Of a stretch of DNA of 19,113 bases, positions 9,530-16,476 are shown in pieces. The stretch lies in the NCBI GenBank assembly GCA_964428935.1, contig CAYSAG010000074.1, positions 1-19,113 of the forward strand, given 5' to 3'. The position numbers and the translations under genes were made by a program. The notes below the pieces were generated by a model that ran no database searches, was not told the origin of the DNA, and saw only the letters and a list, made by a program, of their open reading frames with translations. The first letter of the stretch is position 1; each line of letters starts with the position of its first letter. Source of the stretch: JAADHY01 sp964428935 (GTDB taxonomy: Bacteria > Planctomycetota > Planctomycetia > Planctomycetales > Planctomycetaceae).

Positions 9530-9552
9530 GTTCTTTTCGCGAAAGGGAGAAC
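9530..9552 (+). promoter_or_regulatory. Hairpin in the phosphofructokinase leader
   Basis: GTTCT (9530-9534) and AGAAC (9548-9552) pair around an inner TTTCGCGAAA palindrome, leaving a GGG bulge. It lies about 25 nt upstream of the ribosome binding site GGGGAG (9577-9582), so it could influence translation or message stability; no such function is shown. Confidence 0.3.
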
Positions 9553-9590
9553 TGTCTGAACGGACCTTTGAAAAACGGGGAGACGGGCTC

Positions 9591-10904
9591 ATGACGACGG
9601 AAGGTGCCAACACGGGTGCTGCGGGGCCGAACGGAATGCGTCGAGTGGCCTTGCTGTTTGCTGGCGGACCGGCACCGGCAGCCAACGCGGTCATCTCGAC
9701 GTGTGCCATGTCCTTCTTGGACCACGGCGTCGAAGTGCTCGGCATTCTGTACGGCTACTCGAACCTCCAAAACTTCGGCACCGAAAAAAAGCCGAAACTG
9801 GTGGAGGGCGAAGACTACATTCGGATTACCCGACAGACAATCAAGAGGACCCGCAGCAGCCAGGGAGTGCTCATCGGCACCGCTCGCGACAACCCGGGTA
9901 AGCACGTGAACTCGCCGCAGGACTTGAATGACCCCGAGAAGGTGAAGCCGCTGAAGCGGGTCTACGAGGCTCTGTGCTCGCTGGACGTGGACGCCCTGGT
10001 GTCCATCGGTGGCGACGACACGCTCAAGACGGCCAACAAACTGCGTTTGTACCAGGAGCGGTGTGCCGGTCAGGGACGACGGATTCCGATTGTCCATGTG
10101 CCCAAGACGATCGACAACGATTACCGCGGCATTGACTTCACGTTCGGCTACTTCACGGCCGTCGAAGTGCTCGGCACGGAAGTGCGGAACTTGCTGGCCG
10201 ACGCCGAGTCGTCACGCAGCTACTTCATTGCCGAGACCATGGGACGTAGCGCCGGATGGTTGGCGTACGGCGCCGCAATTGCCGGTGAAGCCAGCCTGGT
10301 CATTAGCGTCGAGGACCTGCAAGGGGACCTGTTGACCGAAGAGACGGTCGAAATCGAGGGCAAGCAGGTCACCCGCAAAGTCATGGACCTGGACAAGGTC
10401 GTCGATTGGATCGTGAAGATGATGCTGACCCGTGAGAAGCACGGGAAGTACTACGGCGTGGTGGTCTTGGCGGAAGGACTGGCCGAGTACATGCCGATGA
10501 GCGTGCTGGAGGGGGTCGAGCGGGATGCTCACGGCCACATCGCCGTGGCCAAGGTCCAACTGGGACGGCGCTTTGCCGAGCTGGTTGCGAAGCGCTACAA
10601 GGAAAAGACGTGCAAGAAGAAGAAAGTCACGGGCGTCCAACTGGGTTACGAGTCGCGTTGTGCCCGTCCGCACGCTTACGACGTCATGCTGGGCAGCCAG
10701 CTTGGTGTGGGAGCGTTCCGAGCTCTTTACGAGAAGGGACTGGACGCTGTCATGATTTCGGTCCGCGGCCAGTTGGAATTGGTTTTTGTGCCGTTTGATG
10801 AGCTGGTCGACCCCGACACCCTGAAGACGGTGGTCCGCTTCGTCGAACCCGGGTCGGACTTCCACCGGCTGGCACGCTTCCTCGAAATGAAGCTGAACGA
10901 GTAG
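9591..10904 (+). CDS. Phosphofructokinase, pyrophosphate-dependent type
   Basis: This enzyme phosphorylates fructose 6-phosphate to fructose 1,6-bisphosphate, the committing glycolytic step. The 437-residue product has GGPAPAAN (25-32), GGDD (140-143), PKTIDND (171-177) and MGRSAGW (217-223). In this superfamily an Asp in GGDD in place of GGDG, together with Lys in PKTIDND in place of PGTIDND, goes with pyrophosphate as phosphoryl donor; both are here. PPi enzymes work near equilibrium and can run in reverse for gluconeogenesis. ATG 9591 has GGGGAG 8 nt upstream. An alternative ATG 15 codons on would still precede the first motif. Transcribed alone, it ends at a strong terminator. Confidence 0.9.
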   Translation: MTTEGANTGAAGPNGMRRVALLFAGGPAPAANAVISTCAMSFLDHGVEVLGILYGYSNLQNFGTEKKPKLVEGEDYIRITRQTIKRTRSSQGVLIGTARDNPGKHVNSPQDLNDPEKVKPLKRVYEALCSLDVDALVSIGGDDTLKTANKLRLYQERCAGQGRRIPIVHVPKTIDNDYRGIDFTFGYFTAVEVLGTEVRNLLADAESSRSYFIAETMGRSAGWLAYGAAIAGEASLVISVEDLQGDLLTEETVEIEGKQVTRKVMDLDKVVDWIVKMMLTREKHGKYYGVVVLAEGLAEYMPMSVLEGVERDAHGHIAVAKVQLGRRFAELVAKRYKEKTCKKKKVTGVQLGYESRCARPHAYDVMLGSQLGVGAFRALYEKGLDAVMISVRGQLELVFVPFDELVDPDTLKTVVRFVEPGSDFHRLARFLEMKLNE

Positions 10905-10967
10905 ACGACAACAGCGGCCCGCAGCCCGACGGGGTGCTCGGGGCCGACAACCAGACTGGCCCTGCCC

Positions 10968-11004
10968 AGCCCGGGTCGTCACGGCCCGGGCTTTTCTGTT
11001 TCTT
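10968..11004 (+). terminator. Intrinsic terminator of the phosphofructokinase gene
   Basis: AGCCCGGG (10968-10975) pairs perfectly with CCCGGGCT (10985-10992) around a 9-nt loop, followed by TTTTCTGTTTCTT. The stem overlaps the last codons and stop (10979-10981) of the convergent M48 protease gene. Confidence 0.88.
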
Positions 11005-11920
11005 GCCCGGCGCCAGGGGCGTGCGAGGTGTGCTCGCCTTGCAAGGCTTTGGCCGGGACGACAGCCGACTGGCCGAGTTGGTGGGCCAGTTGCAACGGCT
11101 CACCGAGGCCGTACTTTGGGGTTGTTTGGGCGTAGAGTCGTTGAGCCTGCGGCAGCAGCTCCCGCAGCCGCTCAGCTCGCCGCTGGTCCGACGGGTGGGT
11201 CGAGAAAAACTCGGGGACCTGCGGCTGGCCATTGTAGTCGGCGAAGCGTTGCCAGAAACGGACCGCTTCAGACGGGTCGTAGCCGGCTCGAGCCATCAGT
11301 CGAAGGCCAATGGCGTCCGCCTCGGCCTCATGCTTCCGGCTGTACGGCAACAGCACGCCGTACTTCGAGACCACGCCGTAGGCCAGCTCGACGCTCTCCC
11401 GTTCCAACGGTTGTTCTTCTCGCATGGCCAGTTGCACCACCTGCCCGACCAGCCGGACGAGGGCTCCTTGACTCATTCGCTCGGCTCCGTGACGGGCCAG
11501 CGCGTGAGCCACTTCGTGCGACATGACCACCGCCACACCGGCCTCGTTCTGACAAACCGGCAGAATGCCCTCGAAGAACGCGACTTTGCCGCCGGGCAGG
11601 CAGAAGGCGTTCGGGACGTCGGAACGAAGCAGGTGGAATTCCCATCGGTAGTCCGGACGGCCAGTGACCGCGGCAATTCGCTGTCCCACTCTCCGAATGA
11701 CAGCCGTCGCTTGCTCGTTGTCTGACAGGCCGTACTGTTGCAGGAGCTCTGCGTAGAGCTGCTGGCCCATTTCGATTTCCTGTCGTTCCGGAACCAGCAC
11801 CAACTGGCGTCGTTCGGTAATCGGGACACGCCGGCAACCTTCCAAGACGCTCAGCGCAACGACTCCGGCTGCGCCTGTCAGCGTCAACAGCACAACGCCC
11901 CAGTCAGTCAGCCGTTTCAT
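10979..11920 (-). CDS. M48-family zinc metalloprotease, lipoprotein
   Basis: The 313-residue product is an M48 peptidase of the envelope quality-control type (relatives LoiP/BepA/YcaL). It has a lipoprotein signal: MKRLTDWG, a hydrophobic stretch, then LEGC with Cys29 as the lipidation site. The conserved pre-domain RRQLVLVPERQEIEMGQQLY follows. The zinc site is HEVAH (135-139) with the third ligand in EAEAD (198-202), and PNAFCLPGGKVAFFEGIL precedes it as usual in the family. The C-terminal THPSDQRRAERL motif is intact. All catalytic residues are present, so it should be active, probably on misfolded outer-membrane proteins. ATG 11920 is chosen for the signal peptide and the GAAGAAG-like sequence about 9 nt upstream; the frame is open 87 codons further without protein-like sequence. 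Its last codons lie inside the convergent gene's terminator. Confidence 0.92.
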   Translation of the reverse strand: MKRLTDWGVVLLTLTGAAGVVALSVLEGCRRVPITERRQLVLVPERQEIEMGQQLYAELLQQYGLSDNEQATAVIRRVGQRIAAVTGRPDYRWEFHLLRSDVPNAFCLPGGKVAFFEGILPVCQNEAGVAVVMSHEVAHALARHGAERMSQGALVRLVGQVVQLAMREEQPLERESVELAYGVVSKYGVLLPYSRKHEAEADAIGLRLMARAGYDPSEAVRFWQRFADYNGQPQVPEFFSTHPSDQRRAERLRELLPQAQRLYAQTTPKYGLGEPLQLAHQLGQSAVVPAKALQGEHTSHAPGAGQETEKPGP

Positions 11921-12382
11921 GGTGGTGACTTCTTCTTGCCGGTTGCGTCTTTGACTGCGCCGTCGGGAAGGGGGGTGGAAGGGAGTCGAGACCGCGGGAA
12001 CGCCACAGTGCTGGAGCGGCTTCGGAAGACCCGCGTCTGTGAACGGTCCTGCCTGGGAGTTGGTGGGCGCGCACGGCCCGGAGAACGTGCGAGACGGTCC
12101 GCGTGCGGTTCTCGTTGTCGTGCCTTGGTGTGGGACCGGCGTTCCGGCCTGCATCCGCAGCGTGTTCTCGGAACGAACCACAGTCCGCCGCCCGACCGAA
12201 TGCTAGCGACGAGACGCCGACAGCAGCAAGGCGAGTTCTGGAGGCCCAGAAGCGGGCGGAAGCGACCGGCGGGCTGTGCGGTTCCGCACTATTGTCACAC
12301 CTTTGTTGCGCGAATCGGCTCACTGTCGAGCGCCGGCTGCAGGACCCGGTTGGGTGAAGGGCGAATCTTTTCTCTGACACAG

Positions 12383-12411
12383 TTTTCAAACGCCTTTTCG
12401 AACCTTATCAT
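12383..12411 (+). promoter_or_regulatory. Candidate promoter of the structured RNA
   Basis: TTTTCA (12383-12388, four of six) is followed after 17 nt by TATCAT (12406-12411, five of six). The predicted start is near 12418, about 460 nt upstream of nifJ. The surrounding stretch is AT-rich compared with the rest of the spacer. Confidence 0.45.
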
Positions 12412-12417
12412 CTTCTC

Positions 12418-12665
12418 GTTGTGTTGATGGGCTCCTTCAGCCTCCCGCAGCGGCTTCGTGTGAGCAGGCAACCCAACGACGGTCGCCTCCATTGGTGGTT
12501 GTGAAAGGACAGGGTCGTCCGCAGCGAGCTCCATTTTTGGGGTTGGACCAGCGCCGCCGAGCAGTGAATGACGGCCACAACCGCTTGGCCGCAAGGTGGC
12601 GACCGACGCTAAAGCGAAGAGCGCTCTAAGACCCAACTCGGCCGCCAAGTGGTGCCGGCTTTTTT
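12418..12665 (+). ncRNA. Candidate structured non-coding RNA or attenuator leader
   Basis: Between a promoter-like element and a hairpin with six T lie nested complementary segments. The outer stem pairs 12477-12490 with 12595-12608, 12 of 14 positions Watson-Crick with two single mismatches. Inside it, 12495-12503 pairs with 12576-12584 over nine pairs, one a G-U. Smaller hairpins are 12507-12520 (GGAC/GTCC) and CTTG/CAAG (12584-12595). It does not match RNase P RNA, tmRNA or SRP RNA by their conserved motifs. It could be a separate RNA of about 250 nt, or an aptamer-plus-terminator leader for nifJ. The structure was drawn by eye and is not folded by program. Confidence 0.4.
12641..12665 (+). 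terminator. Candidate terminator upstream of nifJ
   Basis: GCCG (12641-12644) pairs with CGGC (12656-12659), with further C-G pairs and bulges inside, and is followed directly by TTTTTT (12660-12665). A competing hairpin TGCCGG (12653-12658) with CCGGCA (12669-12674) would put the T-run into its loop, so two exclusive folds are possible. Confidence 0.4.
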
Positions 12666-12699
12666 GGACCGGCAGGCAAACAGGCGGGAGGGTAGGTCG

Positions 12700-12714
12700 C
12701 TGTTTTGAAAACAG
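12700..12714 (+). promoter_or_regulatory. Perfect 15-bp palindrome, candidate operator
   Basis: CTGTTTTGAAAACAG has 7-bp perfect arms about a central G. It overlaps the TTGAAA used as a possible -35 box for nifJ, so a dimeric regulator bound here could block or recruit polymerase. It resembles a LexA box (CTGT, spacer, ACAG) but the spacer is 7 rather than 8 nt. Confidence 0.5.
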
Positions 12715-12731
12715 TGTTCAGAAGCTACACA
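12705..12731 (+). promoter_or_regulatory. Candidate nifJ promoter
   Basis: TTGAAA (12705-12710, five of six) and TACACA (12726-12731) lie 15 nt apart, shorter than the usual 16-18. The predicted start near 12738 gives a leader of about 140 nt. The short spacing may mean it needs an activator at the overlapping palindrome; that is inference. Confidence 0.35.
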
Positions 12732-12880
12732 CAGTTCTTCAGCTTGGCAGGCGCCGGCTCTCTCGACGACTCGTGACGTCGCCAGGAAGCTGGGCCCCGT
12801 TGGCATTCGGTTAGCTTACCGCTGCGGCGGAACTCTTTTTTCGGACGCGGACCGAAGACTCTAATCGGGAGTGCGAGAAG

Positions 12881-15800
12881 ATGACGGACAAGAAGTGGGT
12901 GACGATCGACGGCAACGAAGCGGCTTCGAACGTCGCTTACCTGACCAACGAAGTCTGCGCCATTTACCCGATTACGCCAGCGTCGCCGATGGGCGAAATG
13001 CCGGACGCGTGGGCTGCTCAAGGTCGGAAGAACATCTTTGGCATCGTCCCCGACGTCATTGAAATGCAAAGCGAAGGGGGAGCGGCCGGGGCGTGCCACG
13101 GGTCGCTTCAGGCGGGAGCGTTGACGACGACCTTCACGGCCTCGCAGGGTCTGCTGTTGATGATCCCGAACCTGTTCAAGATCGCCGGCGAGCTCACCCC
13201 CACCGTCTTCCACATTTCCGCTCGGACCGTTGCAACCCACGCGCTGTCGATTTTCGGCGACCACAGTGACGTCATGGCCGCTCGGTCGTGTGGCTGGGCC
13301 ATGCTGGCCTCCTCGAGCGTCCAAGAAGCCCAAGACATGGCCTTGATCGCTCAAGCCGCCACCCTCAAGTCCCGCGTCCCGTTTATCCACTTCTTCGACG
13401 GCTTCCGCACCTCGCACGAAGTCAACAAGATTGAGCTGCTCAGCGAAGACCAGATTCGCGCAATGATCGACGAGGAGCTGATCCGGGCTCACCGGGAACG
13501 AGCCATGAACCCGGACCGGCCCGTCCTGCGCGGCACGGCTCAAAACCCAGACCACTTCTTCCAGGCACGAGAAGCTTGCAATCCGTTCTACCAGTCGGCT
13601 CCCGCCATTGTCCAAGAGACAATGGATCGGTTCGCCGAGGTGACCGGGCGACGTTACAAACTGTTCGACTACGTGGGCTCGCCTGAGGCGGAGCGGGTGT
13701 TGGTCATCATGGGTTCTGGTGCCGGGGCGGCCGAAGAGGCGGTCGAGTACCTGGCAGCTCAAGGCGAACCGGTCGGCCTGGTCAAAGTCCGGCTGTTCCG
13801 ACCGTTCGACGGCAAGGCCTTCGTCGCGGCGCTGCCCTCCACGACGAAGGCCATTGCTGTTTTGGACCGCACGAAAGAACCGGGGTCGCTCGGCGAGCCG
13901 CTTTACCTGGACGTCACGGCTGCGGTGAACGAGTTCTGGAGCGAGCGGTCTGGCAACGGGCAGACGCCCCCGCTCACCATCGGCGGCCGGTACGGTCTGT
14001 CGAGCAAAGAGTTCACCCCGGCCATGGCCAAGGCCGTGTTGGACGAGCTGAAGAAGGAACAGCCCAAACGGCACTTCACGATTGGCATCATCGACGACGT
14101 CACGCATCTGAGTTTGGATTGGGATCCGAGCTTCTCGACGGAGGCCGACGACGTCACGCGGGCCGTCTTCTTCGGATTGGGCAGCGACGGCACGGTCGGG
14201 GCGAGCAAGAACTCCGTCAAGATCATCGGCGAGAATACCGACTACTACGCCCAGGGCTACTTCGTCTACGACTCGAAGAAAGCCGGCGGCATCACCATTT
14301 CGCACGTCCGTTTCAGTCCGAGGCCGATCAAGTCGACCTACCTGATCAGCCGGGCCAACTTTGTCGGTTGCCACCAGTTTAACTTCGTCGACAAGTTGGA
14401 CGTGCTGGCCGTGGCTGAGCCGGGAGCCACGTTCTTGCTGAACAGTCCGTACGGCCCCGATGAGGTCTGGGATCAACTGCCGCAGGAAGTCCAGGAACAG
14501 ATCATCGAAAAGAAACTGAAGTTCTACGTGGTCGATGCGTATAAGATCGCTCGCGAAGTCGGTCTGGGCGTCCGCATCAACACGGTGATGCAGACGTGCT
14601 TCTTCGCCTTGTCGGGCGTTTTGCCGCGCGACGAGGCGATTGCCAAGATCAAAGAGGCGATTCAAAAGACGTTCGGGCGGCGAGGCGAGGCGATCGTCAA
14701 CAAGAACTTTGCGGCCGTCGACCGAGCTCTGGAAGGTCTGCACGAAGTGAAGGTGCCGGACAAGGTCACGTCGACGCGCCGGCGGGTGCCGCCCGTCCCC
14801 GACGGCTCGCCCGACTTCGTCAAGCGAGTGCTGGGAACCATCATCGCCGGCAAAGGGGATCTGTTGCCCGTCAGCGCGTTCCCGCCGGACGGCACGTTCC
14901 CGACCGGCACGGCGAAGTACGAGAAACGCAGCATTGCTTTGGACATCCCGATTTGGGACCCGGACATCTGCACGCAGTGCGGACTGTGCTCGTTCGTCTG
15001 TCCGCACGCGGCCATTCGCATGAAGGTCTACTCGCCGGACCTCTTGCAGAAGGCTCCGGATGGGTTCAAATCGGTGCCCTGGAAAGGCAAAGACTTTGCC
15101 GGCATGAACATGACCATCCAGGTCGCTCCGGACGACTGCACCGGCTGCGGCGTGTGCGTCGACGTGTGTCCGGCCAAGAGCAAGGAAGTGGCCAAACACA
15201 AAGCCATCAACATGGAGCCGAAGCTGGAGCACCTGGAGCGGGAGCGGGCGGCCTTCGACTTCTTCCTCACCTTGCCCGAGGTCGACCGGACCAAAGTCAA
15301 GGTGCAAACCGTCAAAGGGTCGCAGCTTCTGGAGCCGCTGTTCGAATTCTCCGGCGCGTGCGCCGGCTGCGGCGAAACGCCCTACGTCAAGCTGGCCTCG
15401 CAACTGTTCGGCGACCGCATGCTCGTGGCCAACGCCACCGGTTGCTCGTCCATCTACGGCGGCAACTTGCCAACCACACCGTGGACGACGAACCGCGACG
15501 GCAGAGGTCCGACCTGGAACAATTCGTTGTTCGAGGACAACGCCGAGTTCGGATTCGGCATGCGGTTGGCGCTGGACGAACAGCGTCTGATGGCCGAGGA
15601 GTACCTGAAGCAGCTGGCGTCCGAACTGGGGGACGACTTGGTCCGTGAGCTGTTGGAGTCGCCGCAGGAGGACGACGCCGAAATCACGGCCCAGCGAGCT
15701 CGGGTCGCTGCTCTGAAAGAAAAACTGAAGACCCTCGACAACCCGCTGGCGAAACGGCTGCTGCCGATCGCAGACGTGTTGGTCCGTCGCAGCGTCTGGA

Positions 15801-16474
15801 TCATGGGCGGCGACGGTTGGGCTTACGACATCGGGTTCGGTGGGCTGGACCACGTCCTGGCGTCCGGCCGCGACGTCAACCTGCTGGTGCTGGACACGGG
15901 CGTGTACTCGAACACCGGCGGGCAAGCCTCGAAGGCGACCCCGCGCGGAGCCATCGCGAAGTTCGCTACGGCCGGCAAGCCGGCTCGGAAGAAAGACCTG
16001 GGCATGCTGGCCGTCTCTTACGGCAACGTCTACGTCGCGCAGGTAGCTCTGGGCGCCAACCCGGCCCAATGCATCAAGGCCTTCCGCGAGGCCGATTCTT
16101 ACCGCGGCACGTCGCTGATCATTGCCTACGCCCACTGCATCGCCCACGGCATCGACATGACGACGTCGATGAGCCACCAGAAGGAGGCAGTGTCCAGCGG
16201 CTTCTGGCCGCTGTTCCGGTACGACCCGCGACTGGCACACGACGGCGGCCATCCGTTCCAGCTCGACAGCCGCAAGCCGACCGTTCCCTTCCGAGACTTC
16301 GCTTTGAAAGAAGGCCGGTTCGCCATTTTGGCTCGGTCGAACCCCGAGCGGGCGGAACGGCTGTTCGAGCTGGCTCAGCGTGACATCAACGACCAATGGC
16401 ACTACTACGAGCAAATGGCCAAGATTGAGCGGGAAATCGCTCTGGCCAGCGCCAACGGACAGAGGGAGGTGTAA
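12881..16474 (+). CDS. nifJ: Pyruvate:ferredoxin (flavodoxin) oxidoreductase, single-chain
   Basis: PFOR oxidatively decarboxylates pyruvate with CoA to acetyl-CoA and CO2, reducing ferredoxin or flavodoxin; it acts in the cytoplasm as a homodimer. The 1197 residues fit the family length (about 1170-1230). In order: substrate domain with YPITPASPMGE near the N-terminus, the KEPGSLGEPLY region near 330, the gamma-type domain (about 416-640), a ferredoxin domain with CTQCGLCSFVCP (from 697) and CTGCGVCVDVCP (from 753), the proximal cluster CAGCGETPY (from 827), and the thiamine-diphosphate motif GDGWAYDIGFGG near 975. All three Fe4S4 sites are complete. ATG 12881 has GGGAG 9 nt upstream. No nitrogen-fixation genes are nearby, so the role is fermentative or anaerobic carbon metabolism. 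The next gene starts 2 nt after the stop. Confidence 0.97.
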   Translation: MTDKKWVTIDGNEAASNVAYLTNEVCAIYPITPASPMGEMPDAWAAQGRKNIFGIVPDVIEMQSEGGAAGACHGSLQAGALTTTFTASQGLLLMIPNLFKIAGELTPTVFHISARTVATHALSIFGDHSDVMAARSCGWAMLASSSVQEAQDMALIAQAATLKSRVPFIHFFDGFRTSHEVNKIELLSEDQIRAMIDEELIRAHRERAMNPDRPVLRGTAQNPDHFFQAREACNPFYQSAPAIVQETMDRFAEVTGRRYKLFDYVGSPEAERVLVIMGSGAGAAEEAVEYLAAQGEPVGLVKVRLFRPFDGKAFVAALPSTTKAIAVLDRTKEPGSLGEPLYLDVTAAVNEFWSERSGNGQTPPLTIGGRYGLSSKEFTPAMAKAVLDELKKEQPKRHFTIGIIDDVTHLSLDWDPSFSTEADDVTRAVFFGLGSDGTVGASKNSVKIIGENTDYYAQGYFVYDSKKAGGITISHVRFSPRPIKSTYLISRANFVGCHQFNFVDKLDVLAVAEPGATFLLNSPYGPDEVWDQLPQEVQEQIIEKKLKFYVVDAYKIAREVGLGVRINTVMQTCFFALSGVLPRDEAIAKIKEAIQKTFGRRGEAIVNKNFAAVDRALEGLHEVKVPDKVTSTRRRVPPVPDGSPDFVKRVLGTIIAGKGDLLPVSAFPPDGTFPTGTAKYEKRSIALDIPIWDPDICTQCGLCSFVCPHAAIRMKVYSPDLLQKAPDGFKSVPWKGKDFAGMNMTIQVAPDDCTGCGVCVDVCPAKSKEVAKHKAINMEPKLEHLERERAAFDFFLTLPEVDRTKVKVQTVKGSQLLEPLFEFSGACAGCGETPYVKLASQLFGDRMLVANATGCSSIYGGNLPTTPWTTNRDGRGPTWNNSLFEDNAEFGFGMRLALDEQRLMAEEYLKQLASELGDDLVRELLESPQEDDAEITAQRARVAALKEKLKTLDNPLAKRLLPIADVLVRRSVWIMGGDGWAYDIGFGGLDHVLASGRDVNLLVLDTGVYSNTGGQASKATPRGAIAKFATAGKPARKKDLGMLAVSYGNVYVAQVALGANPAQCIKAFREADSYRGTSLIIAYAHCIAHGIDMTTSMSHQKEAVSSGFWPLFRYDPRLAHDGGHPFQLDSRKPTVPFRDFALKEGRFAILARSNPERAERLFELAQRDINDQWHYYEQMAKIEREIALASANGQREV

Positions 16475-16476
16475 CG

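Larger units (their letters stand above)
8687..9590. other. Gene-free spacer between divergent genes (904 bp)
   Basis: Long open frames run through here on the minus strand (up to about 350 codons), but their translations are Arg/Ser/Pro-rich, lack motifs and partly run antisense into the phosphofructokinase gene. I treat them as products of GC bias. Apart from the extended -10 candidate at 8846-8854 and a hairpin at 9530-9552, no element or RNA gene was recognised. Confidence 0.5.
11921..12880. other. 960-bp divergent spacer with dense regulatory signals
   Basis: No convincing protein gene is present. A 117-codon minus-strand frame (12295-12648) uses codons such as ATA, AGA, AGG, TCA and ACA that are rare in the neighbouring genes, so I do not call it. 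For the M48 gene, a weak minus-strand TTGCTG, 18 nt, TAGCAT (12200-12229) is the best promoter I find. The right half carries the separately listed promoter, structured RNA candidate, terminator and palindrome. Confidence 0.6.

Noticed and set aside
8849..10097. Long minus-strand frames of about 300-350 codons
   Set aside because: They overlap the phosphofructokinase gene antisense or lie in spacer DNA, and show only low-complexity Arg/Ser/Pro sequence.
12295..12648. 117-codon minus-strand ORF upstream of nifJ
   Set aside because: Its codon use (ATA, AGA, AGG, TCA, ACA) differs from the real genes, it has no motif, and it covers the structured RNA candidate. Weakly possible, not called.
12418..12665. 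RNase P RNA, tmRNA or SRP RNA
   Set aside because: The conserved motifs (GAGGAAAGTCC, the tRNA-like ends, the GGAAGCAGCC-type loop) are absent on both strands.
12700..12714. LexA (SOS) box
   Set aside because: CTGT and ACAG are separated by 7 nt, not 8, and the downstream gene is PFOR rather than a DNA-repair gene.
12725..16414. A 1229-codon open frame antisense to nifJ
   Set aside because: It mirrors the codon-biased nifJ gene almost exactly, and its translation is Val/Arg/Gln/Asp-rich with no motif. Strong third-position GC bias leaves antisense frames free of stops.
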